This document shows, piece by piece, positions 31,780 through 42,924 of a DNA stretch of 64,000 nucleotides. The translations under genes and the position numbers were made by a program. The stretch lies in the NCBI RefSeq assembly GCF_963678635.1, contig NC_087064.1, forward strand, positions 47,601,346 to 47,665,345, written 5' to 3'. Every line of letters starts with the position of its first letter. Position 1 is the stretch's first letter. This stretch comes from Symsagittifera roscoffensis (taxonomy: Eukaryota > Xenacoelomorpha > Acoela > Convolutidae). Under the pieces are notes generated by a model. It did no database searches. It worked only from the letters and a program-made list of their open reading frames with translations, and was not told the DNA's origin.

Positions 31780-32683
31780 TGTGCCAGTCGGTCATATTTG
31801 GAAGTTTGACCTTGAGAGAAGCAAAAAACACTTAATTTTGGAGTGAAATTTAATTTTTCAAAATTTCGAATGGAACCTGTCATGCACGATTTTCTCGCAA
31901 TAACTGAAAATCAGAAAAGAGAAGTCAGAATGATCGAGTGACAATCGCGGGAAAGTTGCTAGAAAAATCAGTGGGAAATTGCTAATCGCAATTTCAGTAG
32001 CGATAATAATCCAGAGTAGAGCTGTCCCATCTAGAAGAGAGACGAGCGCATCCCCACGAACTGGATTGTTGTGATTGGAGTATTATTCTAAACTGGACTA
32101 GAGTGAACCTTCGGTGGAAAGGTGGACAGCTAGAGTGTCCCAATGGTTCACGAGAACTGACAGTCTAGAGTAACAACTTGTTCTTGTTATTAAAACTGAT
32201 TAACATTAAACTCAATTTAGTTACTTTATTTATTCTTGAGTTGCATACCGACTTATTTACTTCCTGATTCTTGAGCGTGCTACAATGTGAGTACTAATTT
32301 AAATTTCTAGAGTGTGTTTTACAATTGTTATGTTGAGGTAAGGCGAGTTTTAGGTTGATCCATCTGAAATGGATCAAAGTTCCACTGTCTAATAAAAAGT
32401 AACTTAACGGATTGTTCCGACCCGGTTTTTAATGGCGTTCATGTATTTTGGGTATCTAGAGACCTAAGTATGGGGTCGTTTCTAATTCTAGAGTGGGGGG
32501 ATATTTTAGTAGTAGCCTTTAAGCTGTAACGGGTCGTAGTCTCATGTCACAAGCGAACCGAATTGGCTCCGACTGATTTGAGGTACAAAAACACAAGAGA
32601 TAGTGTCCCTGACTCTTGAGCCAATGGTTATAGGGCCTATTTTTCTTAAGCCTCATGTGTGACTGCAGTAGACGATTGTTACA
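31780..32683 (+). repeat. 3' LTR of the giant retroelement
   Basis: A 904-bp direct copy of 10035-10938, offset 21745. Differences seen by eye are about eight single-base changes and no indels, including one in the loop of the conserved hairpin, whose stem is unchanged. Confidence 0.93.
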
Positions 32684-33729
32684 TTGGTGCGAAATCTCGA
32701 TGTCGTCAAGTCTCTTTCTTTCTGAAGAAATTGATAAAATTAACATGAAACTCCAAATTAACCATTCCGCAATCGTCAAATTGAACGATTAAGACCTCTA
32801 TTTTGTTGAAAGGTTGATCTTCCCACTCAGATGTCACAATAAACTTTCGAATTCGACTCTGCATTTTCGTACATTCTGGTCGAATGTCACACATACCCGG
32901 ACAGCCCGTTCAATGTCCTCATTGAGTCCCGTAGTTTTCATCAAAAATGGTACAGTGCGATCGAACAGAATTTACCTAATGCATGAAATCACCTTTATCC
33001 ACGTCATATCGACTCACTGCAAAATACAAATGGCATCATACTACACTATTATAGCCTTCCAAATTCCTTCACTAATCTGCAGTTTTGATAAAATGACTTA
33101 AAATGAAACAATTTTTCTGACTTTTAATGTCTACGTCCCGATTTAAAACTTATTCTCCTAGGTTTAAAAAGTGTTGGGACGCAGGTCGGTCCTGTCAACC
33201 AACAAATTAAAATTATCCTACTATGCTTCTTCCCTTCGGAAACTTACTTGTTATTGGTCCTGAATAATAAGATTAAGGAACTCGGTGGTTAGAAGGAACA
33301 ATGAGAAAACCTCCCTCTTCAAGAGATTACCCAAGCCTTTCATGTCACCAAAAAGTGATCAGTCGTCTTAGTTGATCAAAAACAATCATGCAGGCTGGAA
33401 TATTTAATATACTCTCCACTCAAGCCGTTCTAAAAGAATAATGAGTGTCTTTAAAGCCACTAACTAAAATGATAATGCAAATTTATAAATGCAACATTTT
33501 CTTTAATCTTCAAAATTCAACTAAATGTTTTCTCTTCAGTTTCAATTGCAAACTTATTTGCTTTTTCTTCTCATTTGAGTTTTTCTCACACAAAACAATT
33601 CACAGTTTTGACATTTTCTCCTTCGTTGCTTCTTTGTTTTTTTGTTCACTCTTTGAGTTCATCGTTTAGAAGTTGTAAAACTTCTAAACTTTTCTAGTTT
33701 CTCTTCTTTTTGCAACTTGTTTTTCGGCT
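32684..33729. other. AT-rich interval between two giant elements; no gene recognised
   Basis: It should contain the 3' untranslated region and possibly the 3' LTR of the minus-strand giant copy, but no sequence shared with the 904-bp LTR was seen. It has long T- and C-rich runs (33590-33735), which read as purine-rich on the minus strand and could include that copy's polypurine tract. Confidence 0.45.
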
Positions 33730-35225
33730 CTATGTCAATGTTCCATCTCCTCCTCCTCCCGCACTTTCAGTCTCAGTGTCATGCAACTCGTCGGTAGCTA
33801 TTTTGACGCTGTTGGGGGCAGTCCTCTAACAATTCTGTTCTTCTACTCTTTGTTTGCAACAAAGTAGAGGATCAACGTTAATCTCTCCGTTTCGGCAGAA
33901 GCTGTTGTGGAGGCACAACGTCACGCTTCTCTCCAAGTCTTCCCTCAACATTTCTTCATTTTCTCTCCCGTCACATTCACTTGTCCTAGACGTCCTCTTC
34001 ATTGCAGTGGTTACTGCATTCCGATGAGTTACAAAAGCTCGCTTGAAAGCTCCTGCTCCAATGTCCAGCTGATACGCACTGTACACTCTGCTATGCTTTG
34101 ACATACGCTTCTTGGCATATTTGTACAACCATGCAGTCATGTTGGCTCTAAACCATGGCATCAGACGTCTCCTAGCCCATATCTTTTTCACTTCCATCGG
34201 AATAACCAGGATTTTGCACATTGTCTCAAAAAGATCTAAAAATTTTAGACAATCCTATTCTTGCAATTGCTCATTCGTAGGCGTTTCTTGTCGATTGTTC
34301 TCTTTTACATTGAGCTTCCAGCCATAAAATCGCCATCATAACTCCCACTATCACTATAGTTATGGGCTGTGATGAATCTGGTAAACCCATCGAAAGCAGC
34401 TCTCCACAGTCCCAGATCAACACCAGATTACTACGCCCGGGATACCACCATGTTTGTAGCAAGCAATGGCAGGGGAACTCATCATGTTTCAGCATGATGC
34501 TCCCCCAAATACGCTTTCCCGAAGCTTCCAGTAGTGATTCCTCTTCCATCATCACTCGGTGGACTTCATCATTTTCATCTAATGCATTGTAATATGTGAC
34601 TGTTGACCCTTTCTGCTTCTGTCTTTCAAGGTCACTGAAGTTCCCACTGGCGAATCCCATAAACTTCTTTCCCAGTATCGATTCTAATTCTTCGTTGATC
34701 CTCTCTGGAACTGCTGAGAACATTCTGCACAAAAATTTGTAAGATTTTTCTAACATTCTCGCAAGTTTTACGCTTTTCGGCACTGAAAAGGCTTGATCCA
34801 CGATCGTCCTCGCACTTTTCACATCCACTGCTACGAAATGCACGGGGTATCTGCTTTAACACATTTGAGCTAATGTCGATCCCACTAAATATCGCGCTCC
34901 CGTCGGTCTACGATAGGTTTCACTGTGCCGGATGTTCATTTCCGCCTCGATCGCTTCTCTCCACTTTCCAATATAATTTTGCTCGGTTTGCAAAACTCCC
35001 GGAAACACTTCTACACTGATGGTCGTGACCATCTCATTCATTTGTTGTAGATTCATTGAATAGTGACTCTAAAGAACCCATCATGCTGTAGAATCCTAGT
35101 GCAGTCACTAGATTCATCTGGGTTCCTCCATGGCAATTTGCAATCAATTCCGTTTCAGTTTTTGCTTTAATTACGATGTTCCCAAACAATATCGTTAATT
35201 GCTTGTGTTGTTTCGCCAGGGTCTT

Positions 35226-35288
35226 TACGCAATCCAGACCTCCACAGATGTGACCCTCCAGTTCACAGACTTCCGCCAGACAGCTACC
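35226..35288 (-). other. Conserved four-cysteine module (CX4CX6CX4C) in ORF3, second copy
   Basis: On the minus strand this reads GSC followed by cysteines at spacings 4, 6 and 4, then VKTL. The same spacing, followed by VRIL, lies at 29761-29832 in the first giant copy. It is reached after a frameshift relative to the preceding frame. Regularly spaced cysteines suggest a metal-binding knuckle. Confidence 0.75.
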
Positions 35289-37610
35289 AAGTTAGCCCAG
35301 TCTTCTGGTCCCCAGCCAGGCAACTCTACTTTGTCTTCTCCGTTGCTCTTAGAGGCTGTCATCATCAAATTGTAAATGATGTTCAAGTCACGCAAGTTAT
35401 AGTCTGAATTCAGTTCCCTCTGCACGTCTTGTGTTGCATGCAATATCGAATCGGCATTAGGACTCGGACACCATGATGGTTTCATCAGTTCCCACTACAC
35501 CATCAGACTCTTTCTTAGCAGTGCGTCCGAAAATCCCAATCAAAATTCCACTCGGTTGTCAGATTTTGGCACTGAAGGTGCAGTCATCTTTTCTTCCAAC
35601 ACAAGTCCCAGCTTATTCTGATGATTAGCAGCAATTCTTATTGTTGCAATTCTTGATGTCCAGAATCTTAGAAACACTGCTTGCTCGTAATCAAAGAAGC
35701 AATCGCGCATGTCTTCTTTAATGAAAGTGTTGTACGCCATCCCTACGATTCCGGATACGTAACTGTATGATTTCTTCCTGACCGGTCCACAGTATTCACT
35801 GGATTTTGGCAGTGCTCCCATCGATTCTTTCGAGAGCCTCAGCTCCTTCTTTGAGAACCTCCTTTTTTCGTCTATTTTCTTCATCGGCTCTAGTTCCACG
35901 TTTTTTTTCATATTCACTCGCATTCGTTTGCTCTGATATATGTCCAACAGTGCTAGCAAGAGCAAGGCTTTTGCTCGTTCATCGCATTCCCTAAGCATCT
36001 TGACACAAGTGTTCAATGCTGGTACTGAAATTTGTTCTATCATAAACCGAACGAAACAGAGAGCGTCTCTCCGCTTCGCGGACGCTACTGCTGCTCCTTC
36101 TTGGGCCATCTGATCCCTCACACTCGTCATTAAGAACACCTTCTCTCCCTTCGATCTTTTTTAATCTTCCGAATCATAATCCCTGCGTGTCAGTCTAGTC
36201 ATACACCAAGCGAACCTCAGTTGTAATTTTGATCTCACATAGGGTATCGCTATCAGAGCGTGTATCTTCGGAGTGGTTCTCATTTCTTCTCCGAAGTACC
36301 GTAACACTACTGCTCTCCATGGTAGGCTCACCAACTGGTCTATCGTTTCGGCGTGCATCTCAGAAGAGACCAGAGTTCGGTATTCCTTCTGCTTCAGGGC
36401 CGTGCCTTGCATCATCGTTTTAAATAACCATCCATAGCACTTTTGTTTTCCAGAGAAATTGAATGTCCTCTAGGCGAGTTTCTGTATTCCAGCATCTCCA
36501 TGGATCCACCAGCGGTCTCATCAATCGATCAATTGATACGGCTTCCGACACTGTCAGTCGGTTGTACTCCAATGGGACTAGCTGTCCTACGACGCTTCCC
36601 TTTTCATGGTTCATGGAAGAAGGTTTGAAATCTTGTAGGGTACTCTCTCCACATTGGCTGAGTATTTCCATTTCTAATGTTGCTACAGTCAGAGTGCGGT
36701 CACTCCTCTTGGTTTTAAAACTGGCTGATTTTAATCCTGCCTTTAGAATGGGTGGCACCATCGCTACGTCAGTCAACATTCTGTCAGTGCCAGGCAACTG
36801 GTCATCACCCTGTCCCATGTCCATGGCTTCTTCAGCGCGTTTTCTTTTGGCTGAGTTGACAGCTTTTATCGAGATTTTGGAATCCACCTTTGTTTTTCCA
36901 GCTTTTCTCAATGTCACTTTGCTGCCAAGTTTCATTTTCATATCGTTAATCTTATCAATCTCCATCTTTGATTGCATCGTTACCTTTCGGGTTCTCGACA
37001 GATACACTACTTCCTTCTTGCCTTCTTACGGCGTCGTCTTTATAGGAGAATTTTCCTCACTTTCGTCAGTGGCCGATTTGATCAACAACTCGCTCAATCT
37101 GGCTTCACACTCATCGAGCTTGTCAAGGACTTCCCGCATCAGTGGTCTGATGAGACCTATTTTTAGTATAGACTGGGTCCCGTAGCTCTGAACTACTGTC
37201 CAGACCTCTTCCATGAAAGCAACTCTGGTCATACTGCATCCCGTCCTATTCTCGTGGTCTCTATGATTAACTTTCCACTCTTTTTTGGGCAACTTTCCCA
37301 AGAAAGGTACTCTGGCAGTGCCTTCTATTCTTCTTCTCCTCGGCAATTCCATTGAGAGTTTCTTTTCGGCATTTTTAGAAATGCTCGGAGAGCTGCTCTC
37401 CGGCAAATTTTGGTTCGTTTCCATGAAGGCCGACTGAGGTTCCAGCGTGGAAGTTCCCTCGTCTGCTGGCTCAGTCGTCGCTTCTAACGTGTCTGTTTCG
37501 TTTTCAAAATCGCCGAGGAAGTTGCAGTCAAGGCTGGACATCCCGCCTGTCGAAACTTTGTTGTCCTCTTCCTCAGCCTGATCGGGATCCTGTTGCATAG
37601 GCTCTTCCGA

Positions 37611-40122
37611 TTGACGGCTTCTTCCCTGCCCATCGTCTCGTCTTGGATTCTTTCCTGAACTCGAGGGCCCTTGCTTTTCATCCCTTACTCCATCTGAAAG
37701 TTTCGATACAACTAGTCTGCCAGCCGATTGATCTTCTTCCTTTCCGTGCATTACTTTGACTTCTTCACAGCCGAAGGGTGCTAGCATGGTTCTAGTTTGT
37801 AATGTTCCGCCCACCAATAACTCTGGTTTCACACTCGTCAAGATTAGTAAGGCTTCTTGTAAGTCCGCCTTGCCTCTCATGACTATTGGGGCAGATCCAG
37901 TTTCTGCCCACAAAACACGGGTCCATCATCTCGGAGAATTTCGCTACCCTTTTTTCATTAGTTTCGACGGCTCTCAACCTAGGGGTTTGTACTACGGAGT
38001 CTGCTCCAAGCAACATCCTTCTAATCAGGGGAAATGCGGGGATCTCTTCTGGCAGTATCCTGTAGTCACCCCAGGCTTTCGTTTCTTCTCTCAATTTGTG
38101 ATATGATGCAGTCAGTCGAGGAATTCTTTTAATTTCGCCGTTCGTCTTATTGTAGGGCGTTAGATTCCAGAGCTTCGGGAATACTTCGATATGCCCTCTA
38201 TCCACCTCTCCCATCCTTTCACGGTAGTGATCATCAAAATTTATGACGGTCATCTCCGGCTCTGATATTTTTGCGAATATCAAGTCCTCACTCATTATCT
38301 CTCGTAGGGCGTGCTGCTCACACCAGTTGAGCGCACTTCCGTTCACTGCTGATATGAGGTTCAGGTGCAACACCGACCTCTTGCATGCCTCCACCTTAAC
38401 GTCAGGGAACACAAACGTGACTGCTGGACCGTATATCACTGTCACGAACTCCGTGGCTCCTCTGATCAATGCCAAGGGATCGGTCCTCATGGCCAAGCTC
38501 AGGTCAGTTAACAGGGGCATGCCCCCAGCATGACGTCTTCTTCCTTCTGAATTGTCTCATCCTCTCCTGTTGCAGGAGGTATTGGATAGGAGTATGTCGC
38601 AGATCTCTTATCTTGGTCCAGGAATCAGTGGATCGCTTCACGTCAAACCTCCTCACGTTCTCTCTCATCTGCTCCGGGTAGCGAGCCAGATTCATCAACC
38701 CTCCCAAATTCCCGTGCGTTATCTCAATTAGCGTCAGAAGTCCATCTAGTCGAAAATTCTGCACTCCTTCGGTGAGCAGTATCAGAGATTCTCTCACAAA
38801 GATCTCCGCTCCAAACGTCAAGAACAGGGCTAGTAGTTCCACGATCGATACTTCTAGGACTGCTTGGAGGAACTCTTTAATCAGGTATCGAGAAAGCGAT
38901 GGGTAAACTTTCGCCAGGAAGGACGCAGTCCATCTGGCTCAAGACGCTTCCAGCATTCTGTCAGTCGGGTCAAAGCCTTATTCTCCCTTTTTATTCGTAC
39001 AGAAAGCTTCCGGGGTAACTTGGCACACTCTGTTTACAAAATCGGCTGACATCTGTTCAGCATTTTCGGCCAGGTTTTCCTCTTTCACCAGGTAGGCATG
39101 GGTCTTCCTGATCATCACTAGGCCTCGCTCGAAAGCGTCCGTGCCCAATGCGGCTTTTCGAGGGGCCAAGTGCAGCCACCTGTTAGCCTCTGGTTTCGTT
39201 CTCAAGACCATCGCTTCCAAGAGAGCTCTCGTCTCCTTGGAATTCTTCCTTCTTTACCCTTCCTCTTTTCTTTCCATTCCTCGGAAACATAAGTCGTTAG
39301 ACATCGCTAATATTACTCGATGGTCATGGTCAGTTTGTGGTCTCAGTTTAAGTTGTCGGCTGAAGTTGGACAGTTCCAACCACAGTACTTCGTCTAACAC
39401 TAACATGTGTAGTGAATGGTCCTTAAATCCTCCCATCGCATTCGAGATGCCAGACCACAACGCAAGTATTTCCGCCCTAAGGATCTCCATAGGTTCTCCA
39501 TATCTATTCCGCGATTCGGGGCAGATATGATCACATCATATTTCCCTTCCGAAAGCAACGCGACCATCGCATACACAAGCTTCAGTCCATTCGGGAAATG
39601 TGCATATCCCGGAGACAGTGCAAACACAGCTATCAGTGTTATCTTGGGGAATGCACCTTATTTCAGCGTGTCCATTGCTTCCCCCATCGATTCGAGCTTA
39701 TCCTTTATCACTGGCCATACTGCGTCTTCAGCCGTTGTAGGCTCTCTGAGCCTGCTCAGAAAACCCCTTCTTTGTAGATGGTCGTTTATGCCGGCAAATA
39801 CGATCGTGATCGAGTTCATTTCCGTCTGTCGTTGTAACCCGATTGCCATTGACACCGACTGCATTAGGTCCAGGTCGACCGCTGCCAACATTATAACGTC
39901 AGGCCAAAAGAGAGACTTGGAGGTATGCACGAAGTCTGAGTTCACAACTATCAAAATCTTCGCTTTTCTCATTTCTGCTTTATCATACGCTGCAAAGATA
40001 GTCTCTTCCTTCCTAATCATCTTCATCCCACCATATCTCTGAACATCGCCTTCTTGAGTCACTTGTTTCGGGTACGCTCTTTCTTTTACATGACATGGGG
40101 GTGCTCGTATTTGTTTGAACAC
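37611..40122. repeat. Tandem duplication inside ORF3 homologue, unit A (2.51 kb)
   Basis: Starts TTGACGGCTTCTTCCC and is repeated from 40123 onward. The offset is 2512 bases, dropping to 2511 after a one-base indel in a T-run (near 37952 versus 40461). Only a scattering of single-base differences is visible. In the direction of transcription this unit comes second. Confidence 0.92.
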
Positions 40123-40425
40123 TTGACGGCTTCTTCCCTGCCCATCGTCTCGTCTTGGATTCTTTCCTGAACTCGAGGGCCCTTGCTTTTCATCCCTTAC
40201 TCCATCTGAAAGTTTCGATACAACTAGTCTGCCAGCCGATTGATCTTCTTCCTTTCCGTGCATTACTTTGACTTCTTCACAGCCGAAGGGTGCTAGCATG
40301 GTTCTAGTTTGTAATGTTCCGCCCACCATTAACTCTGGTTTCACACTCGTCAAGATTAGTGAGGCTTCTTGTAAGTCCGCCTTGCCTCTCATGACTATTG
40401 GGGCAGATCCAGTTTCTGCCCACAA
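39658..40425 (-). pseudogene. Chimeric open frame created across the duplication junction
   Basis: The frame starts in the mid-ORF3 region (METGSAPIV-like stretch, DDGQGRSRQ) and passes the junction at 40122/40123 without a stop into the ORF3 N-terminal region (QVTQEGDVQRYGG, ILIVVNSDF, FAGINDHL). It joins parts of the protein that are normally about 800 residues apart and in the opposite order. It is an accident of the duplication; expression is unknown. Confidence 0.75.
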
Positions 40426-42632
40426 AACACGGGTCCATCATCTCGGAGAATTTCGCTACCCTTTTCCATTAGTTTCGACGGCTCTCAACCTAGGGGTTTG
40501 TACTACGGAGTCTGCTCCAAGCAACATCCTTCTAATCAGGGGAAATGCGGGGATCTCTTCTGGCAGTATCCTGTAGTCACCCCAGGCTTTCGTTTCTTCT
40601 CTCAATTTGTGATATGATGCAGTCAGTCGAGGAATTCTTTTAATTTCGCCGTTCGTCTTATTGTAGGGCGTTAGATTCCAGAGCTTCGGGAATACTTCGA
40701 TATGCCCTCTATCCACCTCTCCCATCCTTTCACGGTAGTGATCATCAAAATTTATGACGGTCATCTCCGGCTCTGATATTTTTGCGAATATCAAGTCCTC
40801 ACTCATTATCTCTCGTAGGGCGTGCTGCTCACACCAGTTGAGCGCACTTCCGTTCACTGCTGATATGAGGTTCAGGTGCAACACCGACCTCTTGCATGCC
40901 TCCACCTTAACGTCAGGGAACACAAACGTGACTGCTGGACCGTATATCACTGTCACGAACTCCGTGGCTCCTCTGATCAATGCCAAGGGATCGGTCCTCA
41001 TGGCCAAGCTCAGGTCAGTTAACAGGGGCATGCCCCCAGCATGACGTCTTCTTCCTTCTGAATTGTCTCATCCTCTCCTGTTGCAGGAGGTATTGGATAG
41101 GAGTATGTCGCAGATCTCTTATCTTGGTCCAGGAATCAGTGGATCGCTTCACGTCAAACCTCCTCACGTTCTCTCTCATCTGCTCCGGGTAGCGGGCCAG
41201 ATTCATCAACCCTCCCAAATTCCCGTGCGTTATCTCAATTAGCGTCAGAAGTCCATATAGTCGAAAATTCTGCACTCCTTCGGTGAGCAGTATCAGAGAT
41301 TCTCTCACAAAGATCTCCGCTCCAAACGTCAAGAACAGGGCTAGTAGTTCCACGATCGATACTTCTAGGACTGCTTGGAGGAACTCTTTAATCAGGTATC
41401 GAGAAAGCGATGGGTAAACTTTCGCCAGGAAGGACGCAGTCCGTCTGGCTCAAGACGCTTCCAGCATTCTGTCAGTCGGGTCAAAGCCTTCTTCTCCCTT
41501 TTTATTCGTACAGAAAGCTTCCGGGGTAACTTGGCACACTCTGTTTACAAAATCGGCTGACATCTGTTCAGCATTTTCGGCCAGGTTTTCCTCTTTCACC
41601 AGGTAGGCATGGGTCTTCCTGATCATCACTAGGCCTCGCTCGAAAGCGTCCGTGCCCAATGCGGCTTTTCGAGGGGCCAAGTGCAGCCACCTGTTAGCCT
41701 CTGGTTTCGTTCTCAAGACCATCGCTTCCAAGAGAGCTCTCGTCTCCTTGGAATTCTTCCTTCTTTACCCTTCCTCTTTTCTTTCCATTCCTCGGAAACA
41801 TAAGTCGTTAGACATCGCTAATATTACTCGATGGTCATGGTCAGTTTGTGGTCTCAGTTTAAGTTGTCGGCTGAAGTTGGACAGTTCCAACCACAGTACT
41901 TCGTCTAACACTAACATGTGTAGTGAATGGTCCTTAAATCCTCCCATCGCATTCGAGATGCCAGATCACAACGCAAGTATTTCCGCCCTAAGGATCTCCA
42001 TAGGTTCTCCATATCTATTCCGCGATTCGGGGCAGATATGATCACATCATATTTCCCTTCCGAAAACAACGCGACCATCGCATACACAAGCTTCAGTCCA
42101 TCCGGGAAATGTGCATATCCCGGAGACAGTGCATACACAGCTCTCAGTGTTATCTTGGGGAACGCACCTTATTTCAGCGTGTCCATTGCTTCCCCCATCG
42201 ATTCGAGCTTATCCTTTATCGCTGGCCATACTGTGTCTTCAGCCGTTGTAGGCTCTCTGAGCCTGCTCAGAAAACCCCTTCTTTGTAGATGGTCGTTTAT
42301 GCCGGCAAATACGATCGTGATCGAGTTCATTTCCGTCTGTCGTTGTAACCCGATTGCCATTGACACCGACTGCATTAGGTCCAGGTCGACCGCTGCCAAC
42401 ATTATAACGTCAGGCCAAAAGAGAGACTTGGAGGTATGCACGAAGTCTGAGTTCACAACTATAAAAATCTTCGCTTTTCTCATTTCTGCTTTATCATACG
42501 CTGCAAAGATAGTCTCTTCCTTCCTAATCATCTTCATCCCACCATATCTCTGAACATCGCCTTCTTGAGTCACTTGTTTCGGGTACGCTCTTTCTTTTAC
42601 ATGACATGGGGCTGCTCGTATTTGCTTGAACA
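40123..42632. repeat. Tandem duplication inside ORF3 homologue, unit B (2.51 kb)
   Basis: Near-identical to 37611-40122. The copy ends around 42632, where unit A joins unit B instead of continuing. One-base differences make some frames longer in one unit than in the other (for example the MPLLTDLSLAMRTDP frame runs further in unit A). Confidence 0.92.
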
Positions 42633-42924
42633 TTTTCACATGTTGTCCTATTGTTGCCCTTGTTGTCAAGAATCTTCCGGGCCTTTCTTCTTGATTTCCT
42701 TCACCATGATTCAGTTTCACGTTTTGAAAAGGTCTTGCATTTACTGGACCCATTGTGTTGTTTGAGGGCAGTCCCTCTGAATCAACGAATCTGAAGGCGG
42801 TCTTGGAGTTGAAGTTAATGCCAGCTGCTATCAACCAGTCCACACCTGCGGTTGAGTACAGTCCGTTGACGGATAGTCTCGCTCCATTTAGCATCCTTTT
42901 GGCATCGGCTGCAAACCCTACCGT

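Larger units (their letters stand above)
10035..32683 (+). mobile_element. Giant (22.6 kb) Ty3-type LTR retroelement with two extra long genes
   Basis: Two direct 904-bp LTRs (10035-10938 and 31780-32683), each starting TGTG and ending TTACA, bound a Ty3-type gag-pol followed by ORF2 (coiled coil and SGNH esterase) and ORF3 (about 2,300 residues, unknown). Typical Ty3 elements are 5-10 kb, so this is unusually large; comparable sizes are known for plant Ogre and for planarian Burro elements. By eye the LTRs differ at about 8 of 904 positions, which indicates a fairly recent insertion. There is no clean target duplication: the flanks are AGTTG on the left and TTGGT on the right. Three nonsense codons and one deletion make this copy non-autonomous. 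Confidence 0.9.
33730..42894 (-). pseudogene. ORF3 homologue of the second giant element (frameshifted, partly duplicated)
   Basis: Starts with an ATG at 42894, 30 bases after the ORF2 homologue's stop, and ends at a TAG at 33730-33732 after a Gly/Asp/Glu-rich tail. The frame breaks repeatedly (near 42150, 41950, 41740, 41400, 37910, 37010, 36420, 36150, 35500, 35290, 35060, 34850, 34240 and 33830). Matches to the first copy's ORF3 are spread along the whole length: ITIVFAGINDHL, LSPGYAHFP, MPLLTDLSLAMRTDP, GPAVTFVFPD, GSALNWCEQ, YVSGIVGMAYNTF, the CX4CX6CX4C module (35226-35288), FPCHCLLQTWWYP, VTHRNAVTT and LCLHNSFC. It retains the segment deleted from the first copy. The duplicated stretch 37611-42632 means the middle is present twice. 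Confidence 0.8.

Noticed and set aside
36463-37185. A 240-codon plus-strand frame
   Set aside because: It is the antisense shadow of the ORF3 homologue, which is read on the minus strand and matches the first giant copy.
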